Part shown: positions 61,027 to 64,000 of the stretch, one piece after another
How positions within the stretch are numbered: position 1 is the stretch's first letter
How the letters are laid out: the number at the start of each line of letters is the position of its first letter
Assembly (NCBI RefSeq): GCF_002441715.1
Contig: NZ_JXJX01000001.1
Coordinates: forward strand, 62,001-126,000
Direction: 5' to 3'
Length of the DNA: 64,000 nt
From: Pseudolactococcus plantarum
GTDB taxonomy: Bacteria; Bacillota; Bacilli; Lactobacillales; Streptococcaceae
Notes under the pieces: model-generated
What the model saw: only the letters and a program-made list of their open reading frames with translations
The model's database searches: none
What the model was told of the DNA's origin: nothing
Translations under genes and position numbers: made by a program

Positions 61027-63621
61027 ATGCAAATTGAAAAAATGACAACAACTTTACAACAAACATTAGCAGAAGCACAAAAAATAGCACAAGTACGTCA
61101 ACACCAAAATATAGAGATTGCACATCTTTGGAAAGTATTGGTCCAACCTGGCCAGTTTGCGCGTGATTTTTATCAAGATTTAGGTCTAGACTTAGGCAGT
61201 TTTGAAGCAGTAATTGATCAGGAACTAGATAAAATATCTGTCGTAACGGGGAGTAATATCGCCTATGGTCAAAATCTAAGTCAAAATTTATTTAACTTAT
61301 TTAATCATGCAGAGCAGCTTGCAACGCAGTTTAAGGATGAATTTCTATCAACAGAGACGGTCTTATTAGCGCTGTTTTCACAAGCACAAAATGCCTTAAC
61401 CAAAGAGCTGAAACATCAAGGTGTCACGCAAAAAATGGTTAAAGAAAAGATTGAAAGTATGAGAGGGGGAAGTTCTGTGACCAGTCAAAATCAAGAAGAA
61501 CAATATGAAGCATTAAAAAAATATGGGGAAGACTTAGTCGAAAAAGTTAAATCTGGTAAGATGGATCCCGTTATCGGACGCGACGAAGAAGTTCGTGATG
61601 TTGTTCGAATTCTGTCTCGTAAGACCAAAAACAATCCTGTGCTTATCGGAGAACCCGGTGTTGGTAAAACAGCTATCGTCGAGGGGTTAGCACAACGTAT
61701 CGTCAAAAAAGATGTGCCGACAAATCTACAAGATAAAACGATCTTTAGTTTAGATATGGGTGCCTTAATCGCAGGTGCTAAGTTCCGTGGAGAATTTGAA
61801 GAGCGGCTGAAAGCTGTCCTAAATGAAATCAAAAAATCAGATGGTCAAATTATTTTATTTATCGATGAAATTCACACGATCGTAGGCGCAGGTAAAACAG
61901 AAGGCTCTATGGATGCAGGAAATCTCTTGAAACCTATGTTAGCTAGAGGTGAGTTGCATTTGATTGGTGCGACGACTTTAGATGAATACCGTCAAAATTT
62001 TGAGAAGGATAAAGCGTTAGAGCGTCGTTTCCAAAAAGTATTAGTCCAAGAACCTACTGTTGAAGATACTATCTCTATTTTGAGAGGGCTAAAGGATCGA
62101 TTTGAAGTCCATCATGGTGTGAAAATTCACGATAATGCGTTGATTGCTGCAGCAACACTATCAAACCGTTATATTACGGATCGTTTCTTACCTGATAAAG
62201 CCATTGATTTGGTCGATGAGGCGAGTGCAACGATTCGTGTGGAGATGAATTCATCTCCGACAGAGTTAGATCAAATTACACGTAAGTTGATGCAACTTGA
62301 AATCGAAGAAGAAGCCTTAAAGAAAGAAACGGATGATGCGTCTAAGAAACGGTTGACGCTTTTACAAGAAGAACTTGCCAATACCCGTGAAACAGCTAAT
62401 AGTCTTAAGATGCGTTGGGAAACTGAAAAAGAAGCAGTTGAAGCTATCCATACAAAACGTGCTGAGTTAGAACAAGCACGGATTGAGTTGGAAAATGCTG
62501 AGAATGCCTATAATCTCGAGCAGGCAGCCATCTTACGACATGGCACTATTCCAAAACTTGAAAAAGAGGTCGTCGCGTTAGAGCAGGCGCAAACTGAGGA
62601 CACAGCGAATCATTTGATTCAAGAATCTGTAACAGATCAAGAAATCGCCCAAGTAATCGGTCGATTGACCGGTATACCTGTGACGAAGTTAGTTGAGGGT
62701 GAAAAAGAAAAATTACTACATCTGGCAGATACTTTACATCAAAGAGTTGTCGGACAAGAAGAAGCAGTTGATGCGGTATCTGATGCCATTATCAGAAGTC
62801 GAGCAGGCTTACAAGATCCTAATAAACCTTTGGGTAGTTTTCTTTTCTTAGGACCTACTGGTGTTGGTAAAACAGAGTTAGCCAAAAGTCTAGCAGAAAA
62901 CCTATTTGATTCTGAAAGCCATATGGTTCGTATCGATATGAGTGAATATATGGAAAAACATAGTGTCTCTCGTTTAGTCGGGGCACCTCCAGGATATGTC
63001 GGCTATGATGAAGGTGGCCAATTAACCGAGGCTGTTCGTCGCAATCCATATACGATCGTGTTATTAGATGAGATCGAGAAAGCACATCCAGATGTCTTTA
63101 ACATCTTACTTCAAGTCTTAGATGATGGTAGATTAACCGATTCTAAAGGTGTTGTGGTAGATTTTAAGAATACTGTGATGATCATGACCTCTAATATCGG
63201 CTCACGGATTCTACTTGATGGTATTGAAAGTGATGGTAGTTTAGAGAATACGACCAAAGAAGCGGTTTTAGATGAGTTGAAGTTACACTTTAAACCTGAA
63301 TTCTTAAATCGTATCGATGATACTGTTGTCTTTACACCACTGACATTACAAGTTGTCAAAGAAATCATAGACAAAATCGTCGTACAATTATCAGCACGCT
63401 TGGCACATCAAGATATCCATCTAGAATTAACAGAAGATGCGACAAACTGGATAGCTAAAAATGCTTACGAACCAGAATACGGTGCACGTCCTATCAAACG
63501 ATTTGTGACCAAACATCTGGAAACACCTCTTGCCAAAGCATTAGTCTCTGGTAAGTTTGCACCAAATACTGTTGTCCTTGTTGGCTTAAAAGATGACAAA
63601 TTATGTTTTGATGTGAAATAA
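61027..63621 (+). CDS. clpB: ATP-dependent disaggregase ClpB
   Basis: A AAA+ chaperone of 864 residues that pulls proteins out of aggregates with DnaK-DnaJ. N domain (1-150), NBD1 with Walker A GEPGVGKT (about 204-211) and Walker [10 protein letters not shown], coiled-coil M domain (about 400-540), NBD2 with Walker A GPTGVGKT (about 610-617) and [10 protein letters not shown]. It is ClpB rather than ClpC/E because of the long M domain and the C-terminal block without a zinc finger. Two ATG codons sit after AAGGAAGGA; 61027 is better spaced than 61021. CtsR-controlled. Confidence 0.97.
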   Translation: MQIEKMTTTLQQTLAEAQKIAQVRQHQNIEIAHLWKVLVQPGQFARDFYQDLGLDLGSFEAVIDQELDKISVVTGSNIAYGQNLSQNLFNLFNHAEQLATQFKDEFLSTETVLLALFSQAQNALTKELKHQGVTQKMVKEKIESMRGGSSVTSQNQEEQYEALKKYGEDLVEKVKSGKMDPVIGRDEEVRDVVRILSRKTKNNPVLIGEPGVGKTAIVEGLAQRIVKKDVPTNLQDKTIFSLDMGALIAGAKFRGEFEERLKAVLNEIKKSDGQIILFIDEIHTIVGAGKTEGSMDAGNLLKPMLARGELHLIGATTLDEYRQNFEKDKALERRFQKVLVQEPTVEDTISILRGLKDRFEVHHGVKIHDNALIAAATLSNRYITDRFLPDKAIDLVDEASATIRVEMNSSPTELDQITRKLMQLEIEEEALKKETDDASKKRLTLLQEELANTRETANSLKMRWETEKEAVEAIHTKRAELEQARIELENAENAYNLEQAAILRHGTIPKLEKEVVALEQAQTEDTANHLIQESVTDQEIAQVIGRLTGIPVTKLVEGEKEKLLHLADTLHQRVVGQEEAVDAVSDAIIRSRAGLQDPNKPLGSFLFLGPTGVGKTELAKSLAENLFDSESHMVRIDMSEYMEKHSVSRLVGAPPGYVGYDEGGQLTEAVRRNPYTIVLLDEIEKAHPDVFNILLQVLDDGRLTDSKGVVVDFKNTVMIMTSNIGSRILLDGIESDGSLENTTKEAVLDELKLHFKPEFLNRIDDTVVFTPLTLQVVKEIIDKIVVQLSARLAHQDIHLELTEDATNWIAKNAYEPEYGARPIKRFVTKHLETPLAKALVSGKFAPNTVVLVGLKDDKLCFDVK

Positions 63622-63638
63622 GGGTTAATAATTGAACG

Positions 63639-63680
63639 AAGACCAACAATCTGATTGTCAGATTGTTGGTCTTTTTTTGT
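63639..63680 (+). terminator. Terminator after clpB
   Basis: A perfect 16-bp stem (63639-63654 with 63658-63673), loop TTG, then T-run to about 63679. Confidence 0.92.
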
Positions 63681-63823
63681 TTCTTTTAATTGCTCAACTG
63701 ACAAATCATCACAATATGTAAGCGTTTTTAAAAATACCTGTTTTTTTAAGATTAATGTGTTATGATTAAGTTAACAGTTAAATAAAAAACGTAAACTATC
63801 TAAATGACAGAAAGGACTTATGT

Positions 63824-64000
63824 ATGCAGTATGATGATTTTGAAGATGATGTTTTTGATATTCAAGCTACATTTAAAGCTTTACGTAAGGCAAGAGGCTA
63901 TACACAAGCTGATTTGGCAGATGGGACTGTTTCTAAATCTCTTATCTCTAAGTTTGAAAGTGGGATCAGTATGATATCGGCTGATAAGATGCTATATCTG
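63824..64000 (+). CDS. XRE/Rgg-type transcriptional regulator, 5' part
   Basis: An open frame from ATG 63824 with AAAGGAC upstream runs off the right edge (59 residues seen). An acidic start (MQYDDFEDDVFDIQATF) is followed by an XRE helix-turn-helix: FKALRKARGYTQADLADGTVSKSLISKFESG. The arrangement matches Rgg/GadR-family regulators, but the C-terminal part is outside the window. Confidence 0.82.
   Translation, partial: MQYDDFEDDVFDIQATFKALRKARGYTQADLADGTVSKSLISKFESGISMISADKMLYL

Noticed and set aside
1-64000. CRISPR arrays, insertion sequences, prophage genes, tRNA or rRNA genes
   Set aside because: No regularly spaced repeats, transposase motifs, phage structural genes or tRNA cloverleaf sequences were seen while reading both strands.

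Overview
The window is AT-rich chromosomal DNA from a low-GC Gram-positive bacterium of the order Lactobacillales, most likely a Lactococcus-type member of the Streptococcaceae. The evidence is combined: Rgg-type regulators, CtsR and CodY boxes, the plsX-acpP pair, a DUF3013 gene before prmA-rsmE, rel-dtd, the yqeG-yqeH-yhbY-nadD-yqeK-rsfS island, and a yybP-ykoY manganese riboswitch before a P-type ATPase as in Lactococcus yoaB. No tRNA, rRNA, insertion sequence, prophage or CRISPR array was found.

Region 1 (1-10029) is a type IV pilus locus read rightwards: the end of the retraction ATPase pilT, platform protein pilC, one class III prepilin, prepilin peptidase pilD, the assembly proteins pilM, pilN and pilO, and a protein of about 1,430 residues with a pectate-lyase-like adhesive region. 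That last gene is interrupted by one frameshift. Long RNA hairpins flank the pilin gene. Together they would make, pull back and perhaps decorate a surface fibre.

Region 2 (10191-19860) is housekeeping: azoreductase, plsX-acpP (phospholipid and fatty acid synthesis), rarA, a DUF3013 gene, prmA, rsmE, the bifunctional (p)ppGpp enzyme and dtd.

Region 3 (19937-29142) is a branched-chain amino acid ABC uptake locus with three tandem binding lipoproteins (the first frameshifted), two permeases and two ATPases, followed by a CBS-ACT sensor protein and an acyltransferase. Three promoters carry CodY boxes, so the locus should be shut off when isoleucine, leucine and valine are plentiful.

Region 4 (29176-35341) holds a YtrA-type GntR regulator with its ABC exporter, dnaJ behind a CIRCE-like element, a MarR regulator with a DHA2 efflux pump, and a CsbD stress protein. 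Region 5 (35436-42614) is the ribosome-assembly and NAD island, ending with tmcAL and a YebC-family gene.

Region 6 (42735-50720) is accessory and decaying: a large secreted hydrolase, a broken GntR gene, a DUF6056 membrane protein split by a stop codon, a DHA2 pump divergent from an ArsR-type regulator, and a broken small exported protein. Region 7 (50857-64000) returns to core genes: rpsU, pgk, luxS with an ECF transporter S component, an Rgg regulator, an aldo/keto reductase, the riboswitch-controlled P-type ATPase, an ECF sigma factor with its anti-sigma protein, clpB under CtsR control, and the start of another Rgg-like regulator.

General pattern: many promoters use an extended -10 of the form TGTTATAAT, TGTTATACT or TGGTAAAAT. 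Three genes (plsX, marR, yqeG) have this -10 only 6-7 bases before the ATG, which suggests leaderless messages.
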